From Aquabacterium humicola (lineage in GTDB: Bacteria; Pseudomonadota; Gammaproteobacteria; Burkholderiales; Burkholderiaceae_C): a stretch of 64,000 nt of DNA. Shown piece after piece: positions 57,186 through 64,000 of the stretch. Below the pieces are notes generated by a model, which saw only the letters and a program-made list of their open reading frames with translations, did not search any database and was not told the DNA's origin. A program made the translations under genes and the position numbers. Each line of letters opens with the position of its first letter. The stretch's first letter is position 1. The stretch spans positions 310,001 to 374,000 of the forward strand of contig NZ_JARGNB010000001.1 of assembly GCF_030167915.1 (NCBI RefSeq). The letters run 5' to 3'.

Positions 57186-57692
57186 ATGTCTGCCGACCAG
57201 GGCCTCCCGACCACCGCCCGACCCTCGGTGCAGGTCGCCGTGGTGATGGAACGGGAGGCCGAGCCGAACCAGTGGGAGGCCTGGCGCTTCCGGCTGGTCG
57301 ACGTCGTGCCGGCCGAACCGGCGTTCGGCACCGCGCCGCGCGTGCTGCGCGACGACGGCAAGGTCCAGCGCCAGCTCTTCCCCGGCTTCGAGGTCGCCCT
57401 CTTCCGCGACGAGGCCGAGGGCTATCACCTCAACTTGGCCTCGGGCACGCCGGTCTGGTTCGTCGTCTGGCGCATAGCCGACGAGGACCCGTCGCGGGCC
57501 TGGCCGGAGACCGTCAGTGTCTCGTACAACGAAGCGGGGCGCTGGCTCGATGCGCAGGAACGGGTCGACAACGTGCCGATGTCGCCGGACATCGCGGCCT
57601 GGCTGCGTGCCTACACCGACGAACACTACCGGCCCGAGCCGAAGCAGCGCCGGCGCCCGCAATCCTTCCTTGCCCCGGGGGAGCGGCGCTGA
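57186..57692 (+). CDS. DUF3305 protein, formate dehydrogenase accessory
   Basis: A 168-residue cytosolic protein of the DUF3305 family, found almost only in formate dehydrogenase clusters of beta- and alphaproteobacteria. Blocks: VQVAVVMEREAEPNQWEAWR and LFPGFEVALFRDEAEGYHLN, ending in a basic RRRPQSF tail. The molecular role is unknown. Its stop overlaps the next start by one base (TGATG), and five further cluster genes follow on the same strand. Confidence 0.87.
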   Translation: MSADQGLPTTARPSVQVAVVMEREAEPNQWEAWRFRLVDVVPAEPAFGTAPRVLRDDGKVQRQLFPGFEVALFRDEAEGYHLNLASGTPVWFVVWRIADEDPSRAWPETVSVSYNEAGRWLDAQERVDNVPMSPDIAAWLRAYTDEHYRPEPKQRRRPQSFLAPGERR

Positions 57693-58330
57693 TGGCCGAT
57701 GACACGCCGTTCCTCGCGCGCTGGTCGCGACGCAAGGCCGAGTCGCGGCGTGCGGCGCCGGCCGCGCCGGCGCCGGTCCAGCCGTCGGCGGGCGACACCA
57801 CGCAGCCGCGGGCGCCCGATGCGCAAGCAGCGTCCCCGGCGACGGTGCGCGAGTCGCAAACGCCCGCGGGCGCGCCCGGTGGCGCACCCGCTCGCGCGCC
57901 CGCCGCTCCATCGCTGCCGACGCTGGCGGACGTCGCGCAGCTGACGCGCGAGTCCGACTACGCGCGTTTCGTCGCGCCGGGGGTCGACGACGGCGTCAAG
58001 CAGGCGGCGATGAAGAAGCTCTTCAGCGATCCGCACTTCAACGTGATGGACGGGCTCGATACCTACATCGACGACTACGGCAAGCCGAATCCGATTCCAA
58101 TGGCGGTGCTGCGCCAGATGGCGCAGTCGAAGGCGCTGGGCCTGTTCGATGCCGACGAGCCCGATGCCGCGGCCGAGACCGGCGCCGCCCGGGCTCGCTC
58201 GCCCGATGCCGCCGACCCCTTGCCACCCGAGGCCGAGTCCACGCCCACGCCCGATGACGACGCTGATCTGCAACTGCAACAAGACCATGCCGCTGGACGG
58301 CCCGGCCCTGGCGAAGGCGCTGGGGCCTGA
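57692..58330 (+). CDS. DUF3306 protein, formate dehydrogenase accessory
   Basis: A 212-residue protein of the DUF3306 family. The N-terminus FLARWSRRKAESRR and the central LTRESDYARFVAPGVDDGVK with KLFSDPHFNVMDGLDTYIDD are diagnostic. Ala/Pro-rich regions flank the core. The last 25 codons overlap the start of the ferredoxin gene in another frame for 77 bp. Its partner is DUF3305 upstream. The molecular role is unknown. Confidence 0.86.
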   Translation: MADDTPFLARWSRRKAESRRAAPAAPAPVQPSAGDTTQPRAPDAQAASPATVRESQTPAGAPGGAPARAPAAPSLPTLADVAQLTRESDYARFVAPGVDDGVKQAAMKKLFSDPHFNVMDGLDTYIDDYGKPNPIPMAVLRQMAQSKALGLFDADEPDAAAETGAARARSPDAADPLPPEAESTPTPDDDADLQLQQDHAAGRPGPGEGAGA

Positions 58331-60389
58331 CGCCGGCGCCGGTCTCGCCACCGTCCACCAGACGCTTTGCCGGCGCGAGGCCGCGGCATTCCAGCGCGCG
58401 GCCCTCGGCGGTGATCCCCTGCTGGTGGCCTGCACGCAGGAAAGCCGCCTTTTCGTCGAGCTGAACGAGCAGACGGCGGGTGCGCCCGGCCTGGTGGAGC
58501 GGCCGATCCGCTTCGTCAACATCCGCGAGACCGCCGGCTGGTCGAAGGAGGCCGCTGCGGCGACGCCGAAGATCGCCGCGCTGATCGCGCTGGCCCAGCT
58601 GCCGGACGCCGACCCGGTGCCGACGGTGGACTACCGGTCGGAGGGGCGCGTGCTGGTGATCGGTCCGACCGACCGGGCCGTGCATGCCGCCGCGATGCTG
58701 GCCGGCAAGCTGGCCGTCAGCCTCCTGATCGACGGCCCCGGCAGCGTGCCGCAGCCGCGGGACTGGCCGGTGCATGCCGGCCGGATCACCGGCCTCGGCG
58801 GCTGGCTGGGCGCGTTCGAGGTGCGCTGGGAATCGCGCAACCCGATCGACCTCGACCTGTGCACGCGCTGCAATGCGTGCATCGAGGCCTGTCCCGAACA
58901 GGCCATCGATTTCAGCTACCAGATCGACCTTGCCCGCTGCCGCAGCCACCGCGATTGCGTGAAGGTCTGCGACGCCGCCGGCGCCATCGACTTCCAGCGC
59001 GAACCGCAGTCGTTCAGCGAACGCTTCGACCTGATCCTCGATCTGAACGCCGAGCCGCTGATCGATCTCCACCAGCCGCCCCAGGGCTACTGGCACGCGG
59101 CGGACGAGCCCGCGCTGGTGACCGCGGTGCTGGAACTGCGCGAGTGCACCGGCGACTTCGAGAAGCCGAAGTTCTTCCACTACCAGCAGCGCCTGTGCGC
59201 GCACAGCCGCAACGAGAAGATCGGCTGCAGCGCCTGCATCGACGTCTGCTCCGCCCGCGCGATCCGCAGCGACGCGTCGGCCAAGGGCCGCTCCGGTGCG
59301 GCGGCCCTGCCGGGCATCGTCGTCGAGCCGCACCTGTGCGTGGGCTGCGGCGCCTGCACGACCGTCTGCCCGACCGGGGCCATCGGCTACGCGGCGCCGC
59401 GCATCGACCACCAGGGCCGCCGCATCCGGACCCTGTTGAGCACCTACCGAGAGGCGGGCGGACGGGACGCGGCGCTGCTGGTGCACAGCCAGGGCGGTGG
59501 AGCGCGCCTGATCGGCGAGCTGGGCCGCGCGGCGCGTTCCGATGCCGCGGTGCAGGGCCTGCCGGCCCGCTGCCTGCCGCTGGATGTCTGGCACACCGCG
59601 TCGGTCGGCATCGAGCTGTGGCTGTCGGCCATCGCCTTCGGCGCCTCGCAGGTGCTGGTGCTGATGACCGGCGAGGAAGCGCCGGACTACCGGCGCGCGG
59701 TCGCCGCGCAGATGGCCGTCGCGCAGGCTCTGCTGAGCGGGCTGGGCCTGCCGGGGCGGCACCTGCACCTGCTCGATGGGCGCGACGCGAAGGCGCTGGA
59801 CGCCGCGCTGCGCATGCCGCCGGCGGGCAGCGTTCGGCCGGCCGCCTTCGCGGTGCCCGCCGACAAGCGCACGGCGCTGGAGCTGGCGCTCGAACACCTG
59901 CGGCTGGCCTCGGCCACCAGCGCCGAGGTGATTGCGCTGCCGGCTGAGGGCAGCCCGTTCGGCAGCCTCGAGGTCGACCGGCACCGGTGCACGATGTGCC
60001 TGAGCTGCGTCGGCGCGTGCCCGTCGGCGGCGCTGGCGGACAACCCAGCGAAGCCGGAGCTGCGCTTCATCGAGAAGAACTGCGTGCAGTGCGGCTTGTG
60101 CGCGGTCACCTGTCCCGAACAGGCCATCGTGCTGCAGCCGCGGCTGCTGCTGGCCGACGAGGGCCGGGCGCGCAAGCAGTCGCGGGTGCTGAACGAGGCC
60201 GAACCCTACCGCTGCATCCGCTGCAGCAAGCCGTTCGGAACCTTTCAGGCCATCGAGCTGATGATCGGCAAGCTCGGTGCCCATCCGATGTTCCAGGGCG
60301 CGGCCGCCGATCGCCTGCGCATGTGCGCCGACTGCCGCGTGATCGACATCCATTCCAGCGCCAGCGAAGTGAGGATCACTGATGTCTGA
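58254..60389 (+). CDS. Multi-cluster 4Fe-4S ferredoxin
   Basis: A 711-residue cytosolic iron-sulfur protein typical of this formate dehydrogenase cluster. After the MTTLICNCNKTMPLDG start come several ferredoxin-like cysteine sets: CTRCNACIEACP, CRSHRDCVKVCD, CSACIDVCS, CVGCGACTTVCP, CTMCLSCVGACP and CVQCGLCAVTCP, with further CIRC and CADC pairs near the end. It could carry electrons to or from the dehydrogenase or assist its assembly. ATG 58254 is fixed by the conserved start. It overlaps DUF3306 by 77 bp and the TorD gene by 8 bp. Confidence 0.9.
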   Translation: MTTLICNCNKTMPLDGPALAKALGPDAGAGLATVHQTLCRREAAAFQRAALGGDPLLVACTQESRLFVELNEQTAGAPGLVERPIRFVNIRETAGWSKEAAAATPKIAALIALAQLPDADPVPTVDYRSEGRVLVIGPTDRAVHAAAMLAGKLAVSLLIDGPGSVPQPRDWPVHAGRITGLGGWLGAFEVRWESRNPIDLDLCTRCNACIEACPEQAIDFSYQIDLARCRSHRDCVKVCDAAGAIDFQREPQSFSERFDLILDLNAEPLIDLHQPPQGYWHAADEPALVTAVLELRECTGDFEKPKFFHYQQRLCAHSRNEKIGCSACIDVCSARAIRSDASAKGRSGAAALPGIVVEPHLCVGCGACTTVCPTGAIGYAAPRIDHQGRRIRTLLSTYREAGGRDAALLVHSQGGGARLIGELGRAARSDAAVQGLPARCLPLDVWHTASVGIELWLSAIAFGASQVLVLMTGEEAPDYRRAVAAQMAVAQALLSGLGLPGRHLHLLDGRDAKALDAALRMPPAGSVRPAAFAVPADKRTALELALEHLRLASATSAEVIALPAEGSPFGSLEVDRHRCTMCLSCVGACPSAALADNPAKPELRFIEKNCVQCGLCAVTCPEQAIVLQPRLLLADEGRARKQSRVLNEAEPYRCIRCSKPFGTFQAIELMIGKLGAHPMFQGAAADRLRMCADCRVIDIHSSASEVRITDV

Positions 60390-61011
60390 GGCGCCGACGT
60401 CGTCCGCGCGGCCCGCCGTGGCCGACGATGCCGAGGAGCGCGCGCGCGCCGAGGTCTACGGGTTGCTGGCCCGGCTTTACCTCGAGGTGCCGCCGGCGCC
60501 GCTGTACGAGGGGCTGCGCCAGGCCGCCACCGAGGCGCCCAGCGCGGGTGCGTTTCTCGAGGGCAGCTGGTCGGCGCTGGTCGAGGCGGCGCGGCGCCTG
60601 CCGCTGGCCGATGTGGCGGAGGAATACGTAGCGCTGTTCGGCGGCGTCGGCAAGCCGGAGATCGCGCTGAACGGCTCGTGGTACCTGGCCGGCGCGCTCA
60701 ACGAGAAGCCGCTGGCGGCGCTGCGCGCCGACCTCGACGCGCTGGGGCTCGAGCGGCCGGACACGGTCTTCGAGACCGAAGACCACATCGCCGCGCTGTG
60801 CCAGGTGATGCAGCACCTGATCGCCGGCGAGGGGCCCGGCGCCGACACGCTGATGGCGCAGCAGCGCTTCTTCGATGTGCATCTTCGCAGTTGGAGTGAG
60901 CGTTTGTGCGCGGCCATCGAGCAGCACCCGCGCGCCGATTTCTATCGTGCGGTCGCCGCATTCACGCGCGACTTCATCGCGGTCGAGGCGCAGGCGTTCG
61001 ACTTGCTCTAG
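60382..61011 (+). CDS. TorD/DmsD-family chaperone
   Basis: A 209-residue all-helical chaperone of the TorD/DmsD family. Such proteins bind the twin-arginine signals of molybdoenzymes and hold them until the cofactor is inserted. Blocks: EVYGLLARLYLEVPPAPLYE, AEEYVALFGGVGKPEIALNG with SWYLAG, and ETEDHIAALCQVM. Its client is almost certainly the formate dehydrogenase encoded 380 bp downstream. The start overlaps the ferredoxin stop by 8 bp. Confidence 0.88.
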   Translation: MSEAPTSSARPAVADDAEERARAEVYGLLARLYLEVPPAPLYEGLRQAATEAPSAGAFLEGSWSALVEAARRLPLADVAEEYVALFGGVGKPEIALNGSWYLAGALNEKPLAALRADLDALGLERPDTVFETEDHIAALCQVMQHLIAGEGPGADTLMAQQRFFDVHLRSWSERLCAAIEQHPRADFYRAVAAFTRDFIAVEAQAFDLL

Positions 61012-61029
61012 GCCGGCTCCGGCCTTGCG

Positions 61030-61043
61030 CTAGGGCATGCCCT
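61030..61043 (+). promoter_or_regulatory. Palindromic motif CTAGGGCATGCCCT upstream of formate dehydrogenase
   Basis: AGGGCATGCCCT (61032-61043) is a perfect 12-bp palindrome, 103 bp before the TAT-target gene, in the only sizeable gap of the cluster. TTAGGGGGC follows nearby. The 10-mer CTAGGGCATG is shared with 52706-52715. Confidence 0.45.
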
Positions 61044-61145
61044 GATGAGTTAGGGGGCGGACCTGCCTACATTCGTCGTGAGGGCCGGTTTCCTCGTAGC
61101 CGACCTGCGCCTTCGCGCCTTCCGCGCCTACCCAGGAGGACGAGC

Positions 61146-61382
61146 ATGAGCGACCAACGCGGTTTTCCTGCCAGGCCCCTCGAACCCGAGACGCCGCTGA
61201 AGCGGCGCGGCCTGCTGGTCGGCGCCGGCGCCGCGGGCGCGGCCGCGGTGGCCGCCACGGCCCTGCCGGTCGCCGCGCCCGAAGCGGCCGCCGTGTCCGC
61301 CGCGCCCGGCCCCGTCGACGGCGCGGCCGGCTATCGCCTGTCGGCGCACGTGCTGCGCTACTACGAGACCGCCCGCACCTGA
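61146..61382 (+). CDS. Formate dehydrogenase region TAT-target protein
   Basis: A 78-residue protein typical of this locus. It has a twin-arginine-type signal (LKRRGLLVGAGAAGAAAVAA at about 18-37) and a short mature tail ending GYRLSAHVLRYYETART. It probably ends up in the periplasm or membrane with the dehydrogenase; the function is unknown. AGGAGGA at 61134-61140 is a strong ribosome site. The fdhA start follows 10 bp after the stop. Confidence 0.88.
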   Translation: MSDQRGFPARPLEPETPLKRRGLLVGAGAAGAAAVAATALPVAAPEAAAVSAAPGPVDGAAGYRLSAHVLRYYETART

Positions 61383-61392
61383 AGGAGCCGCC

Positions 61393-64000
61393 ATGCTGCT
61401 CACGCGCAAGCCCGGACCCGCCGGCCACGCCACCGGCCCGTCGGACAGTGGACTCGTCGCCAGCCTCGCGCGCGGCGTGTCGCGGGCGATCCCCACGATG
61501 GACCGGCGCGCCTTCCTGCGCCGCTCCGGCCTCGGCGTCGGCACCGGCCTCGCGGTCGCGCAGCTGACGCTGGTGCAGAAGAAGGCCCAGGCCGCCGATG
61601 CCCCGGCGGCCGGCGCGCGCAAGGTAGAGATCAAGCGCACCGTCTGCGGCCACTGCTCGGTCGGCTGCGCGGTCGATGCCGTGGTCGAGAACGGCGTCTG
61701 GGTGCGGCAGGAGCCGGTCTTCGATTCACCGATCAACCTCGGCGCGCATTGCGCCAAGGGCGCCGCGCTGCGCGAGCACGGCCACGGCGAGTACCGGCTG
61801 CGCACGCCGATGAAGCTGGTCAACGGCAAGTACGAGAAGATCACCTGGGACCAGGCGCTCAACGAGATCAGCGCCAGGATGCTCGAGCTGAAGAAGCAGA
61901 GCGGGCCCGACTCGATCTTCGTCGTCGGTTCCAGCAAGCACAGCAACGAGCAGGCCTACCTGCTGCGCAAGTGGGTCAGCCTGTGGGGCAGCAACAACTG
62001 CGACCACCAGGCACGCATCTGTCACTCCACCACGGTCGCGGGTGTCGCCAACACCTGGGGCTACGGCGCGATGACGAACTCGTACAACGACATGCGCAAC
62101 GCGAAGGCCGCGATGTACATCGGCTCGAACGCGGCCGAGGCGCATCCGGTGTCGATGCTGCACATGCTGCATGCCAAGGAAACCGGCTGCAAGATGATCG
62201 TCGTCGATCCGCGCTTCACGCGCACCGCGGCGAAGGCCGACGACTACGTGCGCATCCGCTCGGGCAGCGACATCCCGTTCCTCTTCGGCCTGCTGTACCA
62301 CATCTTCAAGAACGGCTGGGAGGACAAGCAGTACATCGCCGACCGTGTCTACGGCATGGACAAGGTGCGCGACGAGGTCCTGGCGAAGTGGACGCCGGAC
62401 AAGGTGCTCGAGGCCTGCGGCGTCGACGAGGCCACCTGCTACAAGACGGCCAAGACGCTGGCCGACAACCGGCCGAGCACGATCGTCTGGTGCATGGGCC
62501 AGACCCAGCACACCATCGGCAACGCGATGGTGCGCGCGTCCTGCATCGTGCAGCTGGCGCTGGGCAACATCGGCAAGTCAGGCGGCGGCGCCAACATCTT
62601 CCGCGGCCACGACAACGTGCAGGGCGCCACCGACGTCGGCCCCAATCCGGATTCGCTGCCCGGCTACTACGGCGTCGCCGAGGGCGCATGGAAGCACTTC
62701 GCGAAGGTGTGGGACGTCGACTTCGAGTGGATCAAGAAGCAGTTCGCGCCCGGCATGCTGACCAAGCCGGGCATGACCGTCTCGCGCTGGATCGACGGCG
62801 TGCTCGAGAAGAACGAGCTGATCGACCAGGAGAGCAACCTGCGCGGCCTGTTCTTCTGGGGCCATGCGCCGAACTCGCAGACCCGCGGCCTCGAGATGAA
62901 GCGGGCGATGGACAAGCTGGACCTGCTGGTGGTGGTCGATCCGTACCCGTCGGCCACCGCGGCGATGGCGGCGATGCCCAGCAAGGACGGCGAGCTCAAC
63001 AAGAACCGGGCGGTCTACCTGCTGCCGGCCGCGACGCAGTTCGAGACCAGCGGTTCCTGCACCGCGTCGAACCGCTCGCTGCAATGGCGCGAGAAGGTGA
63101 TCGAGCCGCTGTGGGAATCGCGCACCGACCAGATGATCATGTACCAGCTGGCGCAGAAGCTGGGCTTCGACAAGGAGCTGACGAAGAGCCACAAGCTGGT
63201 CGCCGGCAAGGGCGGGATGATGGAGCCCGAGCCCGAATCGCTGCTGCGCGAGATCAACAAGGGCATGTGGACCATCGGCTACACCGGCCAGAGCCCGGAA
63301 CGCCTGAAGGCGCACATGCGCAACATGAACGTCTTCGACGTGAAGACGCTGAAGGCCAAGGGCGGCGTCGACAAGGAGACCGGCTACAAGCTCGACGGCG
63401 ACTACTTCGGTTTGCCCTGGCCCTGCTACGGCACGGCCGAGATCAAGCACCCGGGCTCGCCCAACCTGTACGACACGTCGAAGCACGTGATGGAGGGCGG
63501 CGGCAACTTCCGCGCGAACTTCGGCGTCGAGCGCGAGGGCATGAACCTGCTGGCCGCTGACGGCTCGTGCTCCAAGGGCGCCGAGATCACCACCGGCTAT
63601 CCGGAGTTCGACCACATCCTGCTGAAGAAGCTCGGCTGGTGGAACGACCTGACCGAGGCCGAACGCACCGCGGCCGAGGGCAAGAACTGGAAGACCGACC
63701 TGTCGGGCGGCATCCAGCGCGTCGCGCTGGCGCATGGCTGCCATCCCTTCGGCAACGCCCGCGCCCGCGCGGTCGTCTGGAACTTCCCCGACCCGATCCC
63801 GCAGCACCGGGAGCCGCTGTACTCGACGCGGCCGGAGCTCGTCGCCAAGTACCCGACGCACGACGACAAGAACGCGTTCTGGCGCCTGCCGACCTTGTTC
63901 AAGAGCGTGCAGGAGAAGAACAAGGACATCGGCAAGAACTTCCCGCTGATCATGAGCTCGGGCCGCCTCGTCGAGTACGAAGGCGGCGGCGAGGAGACGC
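61393..64000 (+). CDS. fdhA: Formate dehydrogenase catalytic alpha subunit (partial)
   Basis: The first 869 codons are present; the gene leaves the window in frame. It is the molybdopterin-guanine-dinucleotide subunit of a periplasmic formate dehydrogenase. The twin-arginine signal MDRRAFLRRSGLGVGTGLAV is at about 36-55, after a longer than usual leader. A [4Fe-4S] site uses Cys85, Cys88, Cys92 and Cys120. The metal ligand is Cys210 (codon TGT at 62020) in HQARICHSTTVAG, where the E. coli enzyme has selenocysteine. GAAGGAG overlaps the previous stop. Beta and cytochrome subunits are expected just beyond the edge. Confidence 0.95.
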   Translation, partial: MLLTRKPGPAGHATGPSDSGLVASLARGVSRAIPTMDRRAFLRRSGLGVGTGLAVAQLTLVQKKAQAADAPAAGARKVEIKRTVCGHCSVGCAVDAVVENGVWVRQEPVFDSPINLGAHCAKGAALREHGHGEYRLRTPMKLVNGKYEKITWDQALNEISARMLELKKQSGPDSIFVVGSSKHSNEQAYLLRKWVSLWGSNNCDHQARICHSTTVAGVANTWGYGAMTNSYNDMRNAKAAMYIGSNAAEAHPVSMLHMLHAKETGCKMIVVDPRFTRTAAKADDYVRIRSGSDIPFLFGLLYHIFKNGWEDKQYIADRVYGMDKVRDEVLAKWTPDKVLEACGVDEATCYKTAKTLADNRPSTIVWCMGQTQHTIGNAMVRASCIVQLALGNIGKSGGGANIFRGHDNVQGATDVGPNPDSLPGYYGVAEGAWKHFAKVWDVDFEWIKKQFAPGMLTKPGMTVSRWIDGVLEKNELIDQESNLRGLFFWGHAPNSQTRGLEMKRAMDKLDLLVVVDPYPSATAAMAAMPSKDGELNKNRAVYLLPAATQFETSGSCTASNRSLQWREKVIEPLWESRTDQMIMYQLAQKLGFDKELTKSHKLVAGKGGMMEPEPESLLREINKGMWTIGYTGQSPERLKAHMRNMNVFDVKTLKAKGGVDKETGYKLDGDYFGLPWPCYGTAEIKHPGSPNLYDTSKHVMEGGGNFRANFGVEREGMNLLAADGSCSKGAEITTGYPEFDHILLKKLGWWNDLTEAERTAAEGKNWKTDLSGGIQRVALAHGCHPFGNARARAVVWNFPDPIPQHREPLYSTRPELVAKYPTHDDKNAFWRLPTLFKSVQEKNKDIGKNFPLIMSSGRLVEYEGGGEET

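Noticed and set aside
61393-64000. Possible selenocysteine in formate dehydrogenase
   Set aside because: The codon at the metal-ligand position (62020-62022) is TGT, and there is no in-frame TGA in the visible part.

Overview
The window is a chromosomal segment of a high-GC betaproteobacterium, most likely of the order Burkholderiales (a Rubrivivax/Leptothrix/Piscinibacter-like lineage). This is inferred from the Bug-type tricarboxylate binding protein, the pyrG-kdsA-eno-ftsB order, the DUF3305-DUF3306-ferredoxin-TorD formate dehydrogenase cluster, and the dense, short-spaced high-GC coding. I saw no tRNA, rRNA, CRISPR array, insertion sequence or prophage. Coding is almost continuous, and many adjacent genes share ATGA stop/start overlaps.

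Layout. 1-8 kb: miaA (cut by the window edge), an MFS exporter, an rRNA pseudouridine synthase, mutL, dedA, amiC, tsaE and queG. 8-12.4 kb: a PAS-GGDEF cyclase, ferredoxin-NADP reductase, a LivK-type binding protein and an exported nicotinamidase-like enzyme. 12.5-21.9 kb: a LuxR-type response regulator tail-to-tail with its probable histidine kinase and an AEC transporter, then a CHI-like protein, a Bug protein, xerD, a lipoprotein hydrolase, LysR and Lrp regulators, and MarC. 22-25.9 kb: a polar amino-acid ABC importer with a porin, closed by a clear terminator. 26-33 kb: an M81 peptidase, a ferritin-like protein, gamma carbonic anhydrase, Hsp33, a NadR-like kinase, a Crp/Fnr regulator, another LivK-type protein and PnuC. 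33-38.4 kb: the housekeeping run ftsB-eno-DUF1330-kdsA-pyrG. 38.5-46.6 kb: a TonB-dependent receptor, then three unusual regulators and a MORN-repeat protein. 46.6-52.5 kb: a tightly packed, largely exported operon of a beta-propeller, a di-haem oxidoreductase, a Nudix-like protein, an M3-peptidase-like protein and an S41 protease. 52.8-57.1 kb: the proteasome-like Anbu subunit coupled to mutS, and a CatA-like acetyltransferase. 57.2-64 kb: the start of a periplasmic formate dehydrogenase cluster, leaving the window inside fdhA.

Two regions look most original. The first is 46584-52477, where an S41 protease is translationally coupled to an exported M3-family protein whose HExxH zinc site is destroyed, next to a Nudix-fold protein with a lost Nudix box, a CxxCH di-haem protein and a beta-propeller. 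The second is 41550-46564, where a MocR-type regulator has lost the PLP lysine and its ring-binding acidic residues and sits between two OmpR-like regulators with poor receiver domains. The same 10-base motif, CTAGGGCATG, lies upstream of both the propeller operon and the formate dehydrogenase genes, which hints at shared control. NAD-precursor salvage genes (exported PncA-like, NadR-like kinase, PnuC) are scattered through the window.
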